From Salinibacter grassmerensis (GTDB lineage: Bacteria > Bacteroidota > Rhodothermia > Rhodothermales > Salinibacteraceae): 64,000 nt of DNA. The stretch is from positions 966,818 through 1,030,817 of the forward strand of contig NZ_CAMTTF010000001.1 of the NCBI RefSeq assembly GCF_947077765.1, in the 5' to 3' direction. The notes under the pieces were generated by a model. It saw only the letters and a list, made by a program, of their open reading frames with translations. It was not told the DNA's origin and did no database searches. Both the position numbers and the translations under genes were made by a program. Positions 36,857 to 46,267 of the stretch are shown here, one piece after another. How positions within the stretch are numbered: position 1 is the first letter of the stretch; each line of letters starts with the position of its first letter.

Positions 36857-38057
36857 ACGAAGCGGGCCGACGCCACACGTGAAGGAGGGTCTGGGGGGCA
36901 GAGTGCGTGTAGCGGGTCGTTCCGCTCAAGGACTTCACCCGTACAGAATCCGGGCCGGGCACCACCACCGAGCGATCATCGAGCCAACCCCAGACCGCCC
37001 CCTCCACTCGGCCAAGGCGGCGGGTCTGTCCTTTCACCCGCACGGCGGCCTGCGGGGACGCGTCGCTCCGCAGGGTGAAGGCGAGGCGGGTGCCTGAAGG
37101 CGACCACCGGGGATGCACCTGGTCGGCGGTGGCTTGGTCGGGGGAGACGAGGAAAGTGGGGCGCGAGCCGTCGTAGACCACCACCTGCCGGTGGCCGGAC
37201 GCCTCAACCTGTACATCGAGGGCTACCTCCTTTGTCTGCGGGGCCCACCGGTGATGGCGGGCACGGCGCTCGTCTTCGAACAGGGTCTCGGTATTGGTGC
37301 CGTCGGGGCCGCTCAGGACGAAGGACGAGTCGGGCACGTACTCGCCGCGGTCCCGGTTGTATTCGAGCTCCCGGTAGATATAGGCCATCTGCTGGCCGGT
37401 AGGAGCATAGCGAATGTAGTGCATGCGGCGGATGTCGAGTGAGGCCTGGGTGGTACAGTCCCCTGCGTCCACTACGTACAGGTTGTCGTCGGTGCGGGCG
37501 GCAAGCGAACCGTCTTCCAGCCAGTGCAGGACCTCGCGGACGCTGCTGCATCCCACGTCCCGGGTCGTGCCGTCGGGCGTCACGACCTGGAGCCCCCCGG
37601 GCCCACGCCCGCCGTCGTCGGTGGGGCGGTAGTGACCGACGGCGAGGCGATCCTGGTCGGGGTGCCAGGCCAGCGAGTAGGTGACCTCCGTCCCGGCCAT
37701 GGCGTGCACACGGCGTGTCTTCTGTGTCGTCAGATCCAGCAGTGCGAGGTGGGACGAGTCCGCCGTGGCGTAGCTGAACGCAAGGTGACGACCGGACGGC
37801 GACACCGCCCGGGCCTGCTTGGCCGTGGCGCCCCCGACGAGGGTCTGACTCTTGTCCTCGCGTGCATCATGGAGCATGAGGCCGCCGGTTGAGGCCGTGT
37901 ACAGCAGAAAGAGGGACGGACCAGAGGAGGCGGCTGGTTCGTCCGTCTCGGTCGCGGAGACGGGCGGCTGTGAGGATGAACAGGCGACCCCCAATCCCAA
38001 GACCCCGATGAGTGCGCACAAAACGACGATACGAGGGGAAGACGAGGGACAGTGCAT
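36855..38057 (-). CDS. TolB-like beta-propeller lipoprotein
   Basis: The 400-residue protein has a signal peptide ending LGLGVACSSSQ (lipobox Cys26). WD40/TolB-like blades follow, each with a Sxx(G)xxLAFS core, for example RAVSPSGRHLAFSYA, SLAWHPDQDRLAVGHY, RYAPTGQQMAYIY and HPRWSPSGTRLAFTL. It is probably an outer-membrane or periplasmic lipoprotein that binds other proteins or reports on envelope state. There is no catalytic motif. The start is ATG 38057. Confidence 0.85.
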   Translation of the reverse strand: MHCPSSSPRIVVLCALIGVLGLGVACSSSQPPVSATETDEPAASSGPSLFLLYTASTGGLMLHDAREDKSQTLVGGATAKQARAVSPSGRHLAFSYATADSSHLALLDLTTQKTRRVHAMAGTEVTYSLAWHPDQDRLAVGHYRPTDDGGRGPGGLQVVTPDGTTRDVGCSSVREVLHWLEDGSLAARTDDNLYVVDAGDCTTQASLDIRRMHYIRYAPTGQQMAYIYRELEYNRDRGEYVPDSSFVLSGPDGTNTETLFEDERRARHHRWAPQTKEVALDVQVEASGHRQVVVYDGSRPTFLVSPDQATADQVHPRWSPSGTRLAFTLRSDASPQAAVRVKGQTRRLGRVEGAVWGWLDDRSVVVPGPDSVRVKSLSGTTRYTHSAPQTLLHVWRRPAS

Positions 38058-38330
38058 AGACCGAAAAAGCTTAGAAAAGATGGAGGGCCAGCAAAAATCT
38101 AGGGGGGCGAGCCGTGAAGGTCAGACAAAGCCTCTAGGTGGCCTGATTTCGGGTCGGCTGACGCCGGAATCGAGACGGAGGGCGTTCCAAAAGCGTTCCA
38201 CATGGCCGCAGAACAAGTACGAGGAGGTCGCATAAAAGACCGATGTAATTAAAATTCCGGGTCCTTTTCCTCTGCGGAGAGGGAGTCGGAGGTCCGCTGA
38301 ACGCGAACATGAGAAGATCCCAACTGAATT

Positions 38331-38540
38331 ATGGAGACAGGAACCGTTAAGTGGTTTAGCCCTGCCGAAGGATATGGATTCGTTGAGCCCGACAATGGAG
38401 AGGACGACGTTTTCCTCCACCACAGTGAGGTGCCCGACGAAGACCTGGAAGAAGGCGATCGTCTCGAGTTCGAAATCGAAGAGACGGAGAAGGGACTGAA
38501 CGCCGTTAACATTGACGCCCTCACCGAGCCCGAGTGGTAA
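38331..38540 (+). CDS. Cold-shock-domain protein (CspA family)
   Basis: The 69-residue protein METGTVKWFSPAEGYGFVEPD has RNP1 (EGYGFV) and RNP2 (DVFLHH) RNA-binding motifs and is acidic throughout (EDLEEGDRLEFEIEETEKG). Such proteins are single-stranded nucleic-acid chaperones. The gene is preceded by a long AT-containing leader in the 273-base gap (38058-38330), common for csp genes with structured 5' UTRs, and is followed by a strong terminator. Confidence 0.95.
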   Translation: METGTVKWFSPAEGYGFVEPDNGEDDVFLHHSEVPDEDLEEGDRLEFEIEETEKGLNAVNIDALTEPEW

Positions 38541-38560
38541 ACTCGGCCCGATCCACTCGA

Positions 38561-38593
38561 ATGCCCCTGAGCGTCCTGCTCAGGGGCATTTTT
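38561..38593 (+). terminator. Intrinsic terminator after cspA-like gene
   Basis: A 12-bp perfect stem (38561-38572 with 38578-38589), a five-base loop and a T run (38589-38593) form a classical rho-independent terminator 20 bases past the stop codon. Confidence 0.92.
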
Positions 38594-39614
38594 GTTTGTG
38601 GGGTCCGTCAGGCAGTGCCGGGCCAAATGTCTTGTGGAACGTAGGGCAAACCACCTAAATCGTCTCGAACTCATCGCCATCTTCTCCGGCGGACGGGCCC
38701 TGTGGACATGCGCACCTGATGGTCCCCAACTGTCAGGCGTCATTGGTGGCGGGTACCCCCCGACTATTCTCAGTGTCTGATCCGTGAGAAGTGCGGTTCC
38801 TCCACTGATCGCTCTTGACCCTCTCCCACGTACCGATCCGTTTGTGGCGGCATGATCCCCGGTTGACCGGGGCGAACATGAGTGCTCCGTGGAGGATGAG
38901 TGGTGGCACTGGTTCGCGCCTCGATCGCACGACGCAGAGGAACTCCGCTCCGCTTCAAGTACCGACACAGACCCTCTGTACTCTCGCCGTCGTCCCAGGT
39001 GCACGCCGTCGTGACGTACGTCGTGGGCCGGGCGGGTACATGTGCCCGCATACCAATCATTGAGGACTCCAGCGTAGATCTGGAGTACAGATAGCGTACG
39101 CCCCAACCCGTCAACCTGCTTGAAACCCAGTCCTGTCTCTGCTCAGCGGGCCGTCCGGCTGCTCACGGCCGAGAGTCTGCGGGCGTTCGTCCGCGGGCAC
39201 GATTCTACTTTCGGACCTGCCTTGCGGACGACTGGGGAGCAGGGGCGGACCGTACGTCTCGGAACCGGCGACTCAGGAAATCAAAGTTGCGTCCGATCGA
39301 TGCGCCGAGGGCCGCTTCCATGTCGTGCACATGGTGCCTGTGGACGGGCGGATTGGAACGCTGCGAGTCCGTGTCGCGCCGAAAAGAAGACCGAAAGAGA
39401 GGAGAAAAGTTTTTCATAAAGGGCGCCTATCGGTGTTGAGTTGACGTATTAGGTGTCCGTTCGCGTAATAATTTATCCGATAGGGTAATTAATGTTCCTC
39501 ATCGAACGCTGAAGTCCCCAGTGCCCTTCTTATAACTGAATCGAAACAAGCAAAACTCAAATGACTATAGAATCTCCATTTTGAGTGTAAAATCGCTCGA
39601 CTGCTCCACCCGAT
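38594..39614. other. About 1 kb without an intact gene; probably decayed DNA
   Basis: No continuous frame here has a convincing start or conserved motif. One plus-strand stretch near 39250-39410 reads well (EIKVASDRCAEGRFHV, then VPVDGRIGTLRVRVAP) but has no start and changes frame upstream, as in a broken gene. A 7-bp inverted repeat lies at 39066-39086. From 39415 on, the base composition becomes AT-rich. TTGACG at 39441 with CGTAAT at 39464-39469 (17-base spacing) could be a promoter reading toward the gene at 39615. Confidence 0.5.
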
Positions 39615-39815
39615 ATGACTATCAACGAACTGCAGTCTTTGAAGCCGTACCTGAAGATCTCGGCGCTGGCCGACGAGATTGAGGGCATCAATAAGCACAC
39701 GTTGCTTTCAAAGGTGCGGCGGGGCACCGAGCTCACGATCGTGGAAAGCGACAAGCTAGAGGCGAAGCTGGGCGAAGTATTGACCCACGCCGGGTTTTCG
39801 CTCGCGCGCGAGTAG
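39615..39815 (+). CDS. Small HTH-like protein, phage/plasmid type
   Basis: The 66-residue protein MTINELQSLKPYLKISALADE contains what looks like a short helix-turn-helix (ISALADEIEGINKHTLLSKVRRG) followed by SDKLEAKLGEVLTHAGF, the arrangement of small Cro-like proteins found in Bacteroidota phages and mobile elements. It is preceded by about 200 bases of AT-rich DNA, unlike the surroundings, suggesting a foreign origin. No integrase or transposase is seen nearby. The function is inferred only from the shape. Confidence 0.55.
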   Translation: MTINELQSLKPYLKISALADEIEGINKHTLLSKVRRGTELTIVESDKLEAKLGEVLTHAGFSLARE

Positions 39816-39979
39816 TTCTCGCGAGGCAGGTCCTCATGCTCCTCCAATACGGACGAGGCGGTATTTGAGCAGAGGCGGAGCGTCCCCAGTCAGTGAGTGC
39901 ATCTGTTGAGGAGAGGGCTCCCTGCTAAACGCCGAGTGCCGAATTGAGAGTGTCCAATTGACGCCCCCGGTGGGCGAGC

Positions 39980-39994
39980 GGGGGCAAGGCCCCC
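39980..39994 (-). terminator. GC hairpin just past dapD
   Basis: GGGGGC (39980-39985) and GCCCCC (39989-39994) form a 6-bp stem with an AAG loop directly after the dapD stop. No T run follows on the minus strand, so it is at best a weak terminator or mRNA-stabilising hairpin. Confidence 0.3.
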
Positions 39995-39996
39995 AG

Positions 39997-40839
39997 CTAC
40001 CGGAGCGCATCCTCCAAGACCGTGGCGGCGTCGGTATCGGCGTCGCGGTACTTGACGATGACGGGGGTCGAGAGGGAGAGGCCGTGCTCCTCCCCAAACG
40101 CCGAGTCGACGGACCGTGCGCCTGGCACGACCACGGCATTCTCGGGCACAACCAGCGGCTCGTCGTCGGAGGCCGTGTGCACCGTCTCCTCCACGAGGTC
40201 GTACAGTCGAGTGGACGAGGTAAGGGTGACCCCTGCGGCCAGCACGGCCCCGGTCCGCACGATGCAGCCCTCGTAGAGCCCCGCGTTGCCCCCCACGAAG
40301 ACATCATCCTCCACGATCACCGGCGTAGCGTGCACGGGCTCCAGCACGCCGCCAACCTGGGCGGAGGCAGAGAGATGCACCCGCCTGCCGATCTGTGCGC
40401 AGCTTCCCACCAGGGCGTGAGAGTCGATCATGGTCTCCGCGTCGACGTACGCCCCCACGTTCACGTACATCGGGGGCATGCAGACCACCCCAGGCGCTAT
40501 ATACGCCCCGGTCCGGATTGCCGAGCCGCCCGGCACGAGCCGCACGTTGTCGGCCTTGCGGAGCGGCTTGACTGGAAACGTGTTCTTGTCGTAGAATGGG
40601 AACCGGTCGGTTGAGTAGTCGACGGTGCGGCCGATCTGAAAGCCCAAGAGAATGCCTTCCTTGACCCATTCGTTGGCGTGCCAGGCACCGTCGTCGGCGG
40701 GGGTGGCGGCACGCACCTCGCCGGCGTTGAGGGCCTGCACGAGGTCGGCCACGGCGTCGCCGGCGGCGCCCCGGTCGACACCCGAGGACTCTTTGGACTG
40801 AGCCACCAGCGATTCGATTCGATCTTGTAAGTCGGTCAT
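39997..40839 (-). CDS. dapD: Tetrahydrodipicolinate N-succinyltransferase
   Basis: The 280-residue trimeric left-handed beta-helix enzyme of lysine/diaminopimelate synthesis has the N-terminal NEWVKEGILLGFQIG motif. Hexapeptide repeats follow from about 120 (IRTGAYIAPGVVCMPPMYVNVGAYVDAETMID, VGSCAQIGRRVHLSASAQVGGVLEP, VEDDVFVGGNAGLYEGCIVRTGAVLAAGV). The length is normal. ATG 40839 opens MTDLQDRIESLV; the frame continues upstream without similarity. Confidence 0.95.
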   Translation of the reverse strand: MTDLQDRIESLVAQSKESSGVDRGAAGDAVADLVQALNAGEVRAATPADDGAWHANEWVKEGILLGFQIGRTVDYSTDRFPFYDKNTFPVKPLRKADNVRLVPGGSAIRTGAYIAPGVVCMPPMYVNVGAYVDAETMIDSHALVGSCAQIGRRVHLSASAQVGGVLEPVHATPVIVEDDVFVGGNAGLYEGCIVRTGAVLAAGVTLTSSTRLYDLVEETVHTASDDEPLVVPENAVVVPGARSVDSAFGEEHGLSLSTPVIVKYRDADTDAATVLEDALR

Positions 40840-41026
40840 GCGTCGGAAACCAGTGTGTAGACAGACGGTGAGAACGAGCAGTCCTCGTTGCGCGCATTCA
40901 CCATGAAGCTCCGAAGTGATAGACACATTGTAAACCCGGGCCCCGTAGCATTTTCTATGCAAAATGCCCTCTATCCCCCGGTGGCGGGGGCTGTGTGCTC
41001 GTGTCTCCCCAATTTGCCCATTGCCC

Positions 41027-41185
41027 ATGAAACGATCGCTCGTATTTGCGGCCCTTCTTCTCTGTGCCAGTCTCACCTCGTGCCAGTGCTCCAACCAGCC
41101 CGACGTGGGGCCGGTAGAGGGTGAGGAGGAGCAGGCCCATCGGATCCAGACCGAGATCACAGGTGACCGGGGCCGGATCGCATAG
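41027..41185 (+). CDS. Small predicted lipoprotein
   Basis: The 52-residue product has a signal MKRSLVFAALLLCASLTSC with a lipobox (LTSC, Cys19) and a short acidic mature part. It lies 67 bases before dnaG in the same direction. Its size and lack of a recognisable domain make the function unknown; being so short it could also be a chance frame, but the signal peptide is good. Confidence 0.6.
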   Translation: MKRSLVFAALLLCASLTSCQCSNQPDVGPVEGEEEQAHRIQTEITGDRGRIA

Positions 41186-41251
41186 AAAAGACCCCGGCCA
41201 CGCATCCAACACACATGTGCGCCATGTTTGCTGCAAGGCGCTTTCCCAGTC

Positions 41252-43219
41252 ATGCCGATTCCGGACGAAAAAGTTGAGGAGGTCCGCGCCGCGGTTGATC
41301 TCGTGGAGGTGGCGGAGGACTACGTCCAGCTGAAGCAAAGCGGGTCGCGGTACATGGGGCTCTGTCCATTCCACAACGAGGACACGCCCTCCTTTAGTGT
41401 CGACCCGGATCAGAACCTCTACTACTGCTTCGGTTGCCAGAAGGGCGGGGACGCCTTCAAGTTCGTCCAGGAGATCGAAGGCGTCGGCTTTCTGGAAAGC
41501 GTGCGGATGCTGGCGGAGCGGTACGGCGTTCCGCTGCCGGAGGAGGAGACCGACCCCGACGCGGCCAACGAGCGCGAGGCTGTCCTGCACGCCCTGCGCT
41601 TTGCGGCCCGATTCTTCTACCGCCAGCTCACGCAGTCCAACCGGGGACGCCCCGCGCTCGACTACCTCCGTCGGCGCGGCTTCACCCCGCAGACCATCAA
41701 GCAGTTTGGGCTCGGCTACGCCCCCGACGAGTGGGACGCCCTGTTGACGGCCGCGGACGAGGAGCAGATCGACCTGGAGACCCTCGAAAAGGCGGGGCTC
41801 ATCATCGAGCGCAACGACGGAAGCGGGTACTACGACCGCTATCGGGGGCGCATCATCTTTCCCATCTTCTCTCACATCGGCAAGGTGTTGGCCTTCGCCG
41901 GACGCATCCTCGATCCCGATGACGAGCGCGATCAGCCGAAGTACATCAACTCTCCGGAGACGGAGGTCTACCACAAGAAAGAGGTGCTCTACGGCCTGCA
42001 CCAGGCCAAACAGTCCATCCGCAACGTCGATGAAGTCCTGCTCGTGGAGGGGTACACGGACGTGATCAGCCTGTCGCAGGCCGGGGTGGAAAACGTCGTT
42101 GCCTCCAGTGGCACGGCGCTCACCGAGCAGCAGATCAGCGCGCTCGACCGGTACGCGAAGCGAGCGGTGATGCTCTACGATGCCGACGAGGCGGGAGAGC
42201 GGGCGGCCCTGCGGGGAATGGAGCGTGTGTTAGAGGCGGGGCTGGGGGCCTACGCCGTAGAGCTCCCCTCGGGCAACGACCCGGACGAGTACGTTCAGGA
42301 GCATGGGGGGGATGCCTTTTCCGATTACGTTCAGGAGCACCGGCAGGACCTTCCGTCGTTCGCCTACCAGCGGGCCCGCCGCAACGGGGTCCTCGAGACC
42401 CCCGAAGACCGGGTCGAGGTCCAGCGCGAGATCATCGAGTCGGTTGCCCGGATCCCGGACCCGAACCTGCGCCGCGAGTACGTATCCCATACGAGTGAGG
42501 TGACCGGCGTGCCGGACTCGGATCTGTTCCGCATGCTGGAGGAGGAACGAGAGCAGATGGAGCGCCGAGCCCAGCGGCAACGAAAGCGAGAGCAAAAGCG
42601 TCAGCAGAGGCAGGCGGAAGAGACTGCGCCCCCGGCCGAGGAGGAGACCGCCTCGCCCACCCAGAACGGTGCGTTGTCCCCGCCTTCCACCTCCGCAAAC
42701 GGGAAGACGGCGTCCGGTCCCGTGCTGCTCCCGGAAGAGCGGGTGCTGTTCCGCCTCATGCTGGAGAACGGGCATCGCATGGTGAGCCTTGTGCTGGGGC
42801 ACATGGCGCTGGATGAGTTTTCGGAGGGACCGCCGCGCGCGTTCGCCCAGGCCCTCGCCGAGATGTACGAAGACGGCCGCGTGCAGCCCCAGCAGATTCT
42901 GAACGGTGAGCATGGAGAGGCGCTTCAGCAACTCGGCGCATCGGTGATGATGGACGAGCACGAGGCCTCCGAGCACTGGGCCCAGAAGGAAGACATCCCG
43001 GTGCCCCACCTTAACGACCGTCCCTACGAGGCGGCCCGAAGCGCGATGAAGTTCTTGAAGATGGACCGCGTCGACGAGGCCATCGAGGCGGTTCGCGAGC
43101 GGATGTACCAGGCCAGCCAGCAGGGGGCCGACGACGAGGTTCAGCGCCTGCAGCAGAAGATGATGTCGCTGCAGGAGCTCCGGAAGGGCATCAAGCGCGG
43201 CGAGTTCCTGGAGGACTGA
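41252..43219 (+). CDS. dnaG: DNA primase
   Basis: The 655-residue primase has the CHC2 zinc domain (GLCPFHNEDTPSF and YYCFGCQKGGDAF). The RNAP core follows with QPKYINSPETEVYHKKEVLYG, and the Toprim domain has LLVEGYTDVISL and VMLYDADEAGERAALRG. A Gln/Glu-rich charged linker (about 420-490) leads to a C-terminal helicase-binding region. ATG 41252 opens MPIPDEKVEEVRAAVDLVEV, the usual start; an upstream start at 41228 is less likely. Confidence 0.96.
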   Translation: MPIPDEKVEEVRAAVDLVEVAEDYVQLKQSGSRYMGLCPFHNEDTPSFSVDPDQNLYYCFGCQKGGDAFKFVQEIEGVGFLESVRMLAERYGVPLPEEETDPDAANEREAVLHALRFAARFFYRQLTQSNRGRPALDYLRRRGFTPQTIKQFGLGYAPDEWDALLTAADEEQIDLETLEKAGLIIERNDGSGYYDRYRGRIIFPIFSHIGKVLAFAGRILDPDDERDQPKYINSPETEVYHKKEVLYGLHQAKQSIRNVDEVLLVEGYTDVISLSQAGVENVVASSGTALTEQQISALDRYAKRAVMLYDADEAGERAALRGMERVLEAGLGAYAVELPSGNDPDEYVQEHGGDAFSDYVQEHRQDLPSFAYQRARRNGVLETPEDRVEVQREIIESVARIPDPNLRREYVSHTSEVTGVPDSDLFRMLEEEREQMERRAQRQRKREQKRQQRQAEETAPPAEEETASPTQNGALSPPSTSANGKTASGPVLLPEERVLFRLMLENGHRMVSLVLGHMALDEFSEGPPRAFAQALAEMYEDGRVQPQQILNGEHGEALQQLGASVMMDEHEASEHWAQKEDIPVPHLNDRPYEAARSAMKFLKMDRVDEAIEAVRERMYQASQQGADDEVQRLQQKMMSLQELRKGIKRGEFLED

Positions 43220-43249
43220 GGGTCGCTGCGGCGTCGGCGCGCCGAGAGA

Positions 43250-45091
43250 CTACGGCCGCCGCCGGAGCGTGTCGGGGACCGTGGGGACCGTCGACGAGAG
43301 ATCGAGAGGGCGGCCTTCAATCGTCATCTGGCCCGTGGCCCGGGTCGTCGCGTCGGCCAGCTCCTGCCAGGGATTGGACATCCAGAGCCGCCGGTGCGTG
43401 CTGATAATTCGAAGCTGGCGGTGCCGGTACTGGGACGGCCGCTGCTCGGCGAGGGTCTCGAAGCGGTCGTGGAGCTGAAGCAGGCGCTCGCGGTTGGCCT
43501 CGGTGAAGCCGAAGTGTGCGATGTCGTCGACGAGGGTGTCGTACTGCTGGTCCCATCGGGTCACCTGGCTCGGCTCGGGCCCTGCGTAGGTGGAGGCGTC
43601 GTAGCGGACGGTGGCGGACGAATCGAGGGCACGGACGCCTGCGGCGCGAAGCACATCAGGGGTCCCGAGGGGAAGGAAAAAGCGCACGGCTTTGCCGTCG
43701 ATGGCAGAGACGAACCGCACGTTGCCAGCTTCCGGGATGGCGCCGTCGGGGGAAGACGGCAGCTCGATGTGGGGATTCAGTGCGCGGAAGCGGTCGTATA
43801 TCGTCCGGGCGGTGTCGGCGGCCGGCCCCCAGTCGAACGATTGCGCCGTGGTGCTGAGGGGAGCGAGAAGCTCCCGCAGCGCAACTGAGTTTCCCGGTGC
43901 CACCTGCAGCTGGACAGCCTGGAGCGGAGGGGCCGCGTCCAACGGGCCGTCGTCGCGGGCCGTGAGGGCGCCGTACGTGGCGGGGACGTAGCCGCGGGAG
44001 TCGCCGCCGAAGGAGGACCCGTCGCTCACCGTGTCGAAGCCCTCCGTAACCGCCCAGGCGTAGGCGTCCGCCACGGTTGAGGAGGGGGTGAAGCGGTCCG
44101 AGGTGTAGAACCTGCGATACAGCTTAAAGATGTTGCCGGGCCCGGCGTGGTAGGCCGACAGGCCCGGAAGCTCGTGCCCCACGGCGTTGACGTAGCCACG
44201 CAACAGCAGGAAGGCAGGCTCCAACACGAGAAGGGGATTGCGCTCCTCCCGGACCCGCACCCAGGACTCGGCCGCAGTTGGAAGCGTGTACTCGGTCACG
44301 CCGCCTCGGCGTAGGATCCAGGGCAGCATCTGGTAGCGGCTCACGGCGCCCGCCGTCGACACGAGATGATCCTGATTGAACGTCTCGACGGTCCCAATCT
44401 CTGTGGCAAGCAGGCTCAGCCCGAGGTGCTCGGCGAGCTGGCGCTCGTAGGCCCGGTAGGCCCGGTCGCGCTCGTGGGCGGTCTGCACCTGATCGGCCCG
44501 CCCCCAGCGGACGATGATGTCGTCGAGCGGGACGCCGCGCCGCTCGTACTTGTCCACGAGCCGGTCCATGGCCTCGTGACGCCGCTCGTCCACCGTGTCC
44601 CAGTCTATGGGGGCTCCGTCTTCGTACGACGCCCGGAGGTCCGTAAGCTCAAACAGTTCCAGCACCTCGTTCGTCCGGCGGTCGATGACCCGGATGGTAA
44701 AGTTGTCGTCGTGGGCCTGCCGGTGGACGTACTGGTCCAGCAGGTCGTGAAACTGCCGGAGGATGTCCGGGTTGCGGGTCGCCGCGAGGGAGGCAGACGG
44801 GGTGAAGTAGGGCTCAAGCTTCGTCGACGGATGCGACGACCGGTCCGCCAGGGCGGGAGCTGTGCTCGCCTCCGAAGGGGAAGGGCCCTGCAGCAGGGCA
44901 GGGGTGAAAAATGGAAGGTCGGAGAGAACTTGAGACTGTCCCGGAGAGAACGGGGCGACCGCACTCAGGACGATGAGCAACGTCACACCGCTGAGCATGA
45001 CGGCCGAGAGACGACGAATGAGTTGGTCGGCCCCTGGGGAAGACGAGTCGATGCCGTCGTCGGGTCGGTTGGACCAGAAAGGGAGGCGCAT
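43250..45091 (-). CDS. Lytic transglycosylase-like envelope protein
   Basis: The 613-residue protein has an N-terminal membrane anchor (VMLSGVTLLIVLSAVAPF) and a region with the features of an SLT transglycosylase: a helix with ATEIGTVETFNQDHLVSTAGAVSRYQMLPWILRRGG (catalytic-Glu region), then GLSAYHAGPGNIFKLYRRF, equivalent to the LSAYNAGPGN motif. The C-terminal part is rich in strand-helix repeats and has no second known domain. It would cleave peptidoglycan glycan strands in the periplasm. It converges with dnaG across 30 bases. Confidence 0.78.
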   Translation of the reverse strand: MRLPFWSNRPDDGIDSSSPGADQLIRRLSAVMLSGVTLLIVLSAVAPFSPGQSQVLSDLPFFTPALLQGPSPSEASTAPALADRSSHPSTKLEPYFTPSASLAATRNPDILRQFHDLLDQYVHRQAHDDNFTIRVIDRRTNEVLELFELTDLRASYEDGAPIDWDTVDERRHEAMDRLVDKYERRGVPLDDIIVRWGRADQVQTAHERDRAYRAYERQLAEHLGLSLLATEIGTVETFNQDHLVSTAGAVSRYQMLPWILRRGGVTEYTLPTAAESWVRVREERNPLLVLEPAFLLLRGYVNAVGHELPGLSAYHAGPGNIFKLYRRFYTSDRFTPSSTVADAYAWAVTEGFDTVSDGSSFGGDSRGYVPATYGALTARDDGPLDAAPPLQAVQLQVAPGNSVALRELLAPLSTTAQSFDWGPAADTARTIYDRFRALNPHIELPSSPDGAIPEAGNVRFVSAIDGKAVRFFLPLGTPDVLRAAGVRALDSSATVRYDASTYAGPEPSQVTRWDQQYDTLVDDIAHFGFTEANRERLLQLHDRFETLAEQRPSQYRHRQLRIISTHRRLWMSNPWQELADATTRATGQMTIEGRPLDLSSTVPTVPDTLRRRP

Positions 45092-45136
45092 GACAGTGCA
45101 ATCGTGAAAACCGACGAGCAGCGAGGGCGTGAGACC

Positions 45137-45835
45137 TCAGAGAGAGGCGGGGACGGACCTCGTTCGGGCCTGCTCCAAGAATGCCTGGAAGAGCGGCCGG
45201 GTGACGTCCCCCATGCGTTCGGGGTGAAACTGGACGCCGAACAGGCGCCCACTCTCGTGTTCGATCGCCTCGATCACCCCATCCGGGGCCGTGGCCGCCA
45301 CCGAAAATCCGTCCCCGACCGTTGCGATGGCCTGGAGGTGACGCGTGTTGACGGCCAAGGTCTCGGTGTTGACCCATCGGTGCAGACGAGAAGAGGACCG
45401 CAGGGTTACCGGATGCGTTATGGCTCCGCGTTTCTGGCTGTGCGTCTGCGCACCGTCGTGCTCGGCCTCCACGTCCCCGTAGATCGTGCCGCCCGACAGG
45501 GCGTTGAGGCGTTGCATGCCGTAGCAAATCCCGAGGATGGGCCGCCCGGTCTGCCAGCAGGCTTCAATCCAGCGGCGGTCCGATTCGGCCCGCCGCGGGT
45601 CGAGGGCGTCGAGTTCTTCAGGGAGCGGACCGGTGAGCCCATCGGTGACGGCTGGTCCCCCCGGCACCACCAGCCCATCGATGTGGCCCAGCGTCTCTTC
45701 GACCGTTCGATTGGACTCGGTGATGGGAAGTAGTACGGGGACCCCGCCGGCGTCCTCAATGGCCGTCGTGTACCGGCGATCCAGGCGTTGCGTCCCGTCC
45801 GCGTGGGAGGTCGTAATGCCAATGTGGGCGGGCAT
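45137..45835 (-). CDS. PuuD-like class I glutamine amidotransferase hydrolase
   Basis: The 232-residue protein shows GITTSHADGTQRLDRRYTTAI, the GLVVPGGPAV loop, the catalytic Cys in ILGICYGMQRLNALSGGTI, and His/Glu in FGVQFHPERMGD. This is the gamma-glutamyl-GABA hydrolase (PuuD/peptidase C26) form, which lacks a synthase domain. The substrate may be a gamma-glutamyl compound. ATG 45835 opens MPAHIGITTSH; an upstream Met at 45892 adds a non-conserved tail. It lies 45 bases upstream of the transglycosylase gene on the same strand. Confidence 0.88.
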   Translation of the reverse strand: MPAHIGITTSHADGTQRLDRRYTTAIEDAGGVPVLLPITESNRTVEETLGHIDGLVVPGGPAVTDGLTGPLPEELDALDPRRAESDRRWIEACWQTGRPILGICYGMQRLNALSGGTIYGDVEAEHDGAQTHSQKRGAITHPVTLRSSSRLHRWVNTETLAVNTRHLQAIATVGDGFSVAATAPDGVIEAIEHESGRLFGVQFHPERMGDVTRPLFQAFLEQARTRSVPASL

Positions 45836-45937
45836 AATCCACTGAGGGTCGGCAGTGCAGAAAGACGGGCGGAAAGTGAGGTCAAATCGCATGCCATCCG
45901 AACGGCGGACCGCATGTGAGACGCGTTGAAATGGCCC

Positions 45938-46267
45938 CTAGGGGCGCACGTCGCGCAGTGTAATGGGCGTGGGGTCGGAGGTTGCCGTCAGGTCGAGGGC
46001 CAGGGTTAGGGTGTCGCGGGACCGAATGATATTTGTCGCGTGGGAGCCCAAGGACCCGCGATCGAGCTGATCATGTAGGGCGCTCTTGATGGTGCGACGC
46101 TGGCCCTGCGTGGTGGAGGATCCGTGGATCACTTTCAGTTGGCTCCGCCCGCGAGTCTCGGCAAGACGAAGCGTGCTGTAGGTCACATCGAGCGCCTCGT
46201 CGACCGACAGGCCGTGCAGGTCGAGGGTCACCGTGGAACCGTCGTCGTCGAGCGTAGGCGTCGCCAT
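45938..46267 (-). CDS. Smr-domain protein
   Basis: The 109-residue protein has the Smr core VTLDLHGLSVDEALDVTYSTL and the second motif LKVIHGSSTTQGQRRTIKSAL (normally HGxGxGxL). The glycine run is partly lost (SSTTQG). Smr domains bind or cleave nucleic acids. The start MATPTLDDDG at 46267 is chosen over Met at 46288. It lies 102 bases upstream of the GATase gene on the same strand. Confidence 0.82.
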   Translation of the reverse strand: MATPTLDDDGSTVTLDLHGLSVDEALDVTYSTLRLAETRGRSQLKVIHGSSTTQGQRRTIKSALHDQLDRGSLGSHATNIIRSRDTLTLALDLTATSDPTPITLRDVRP

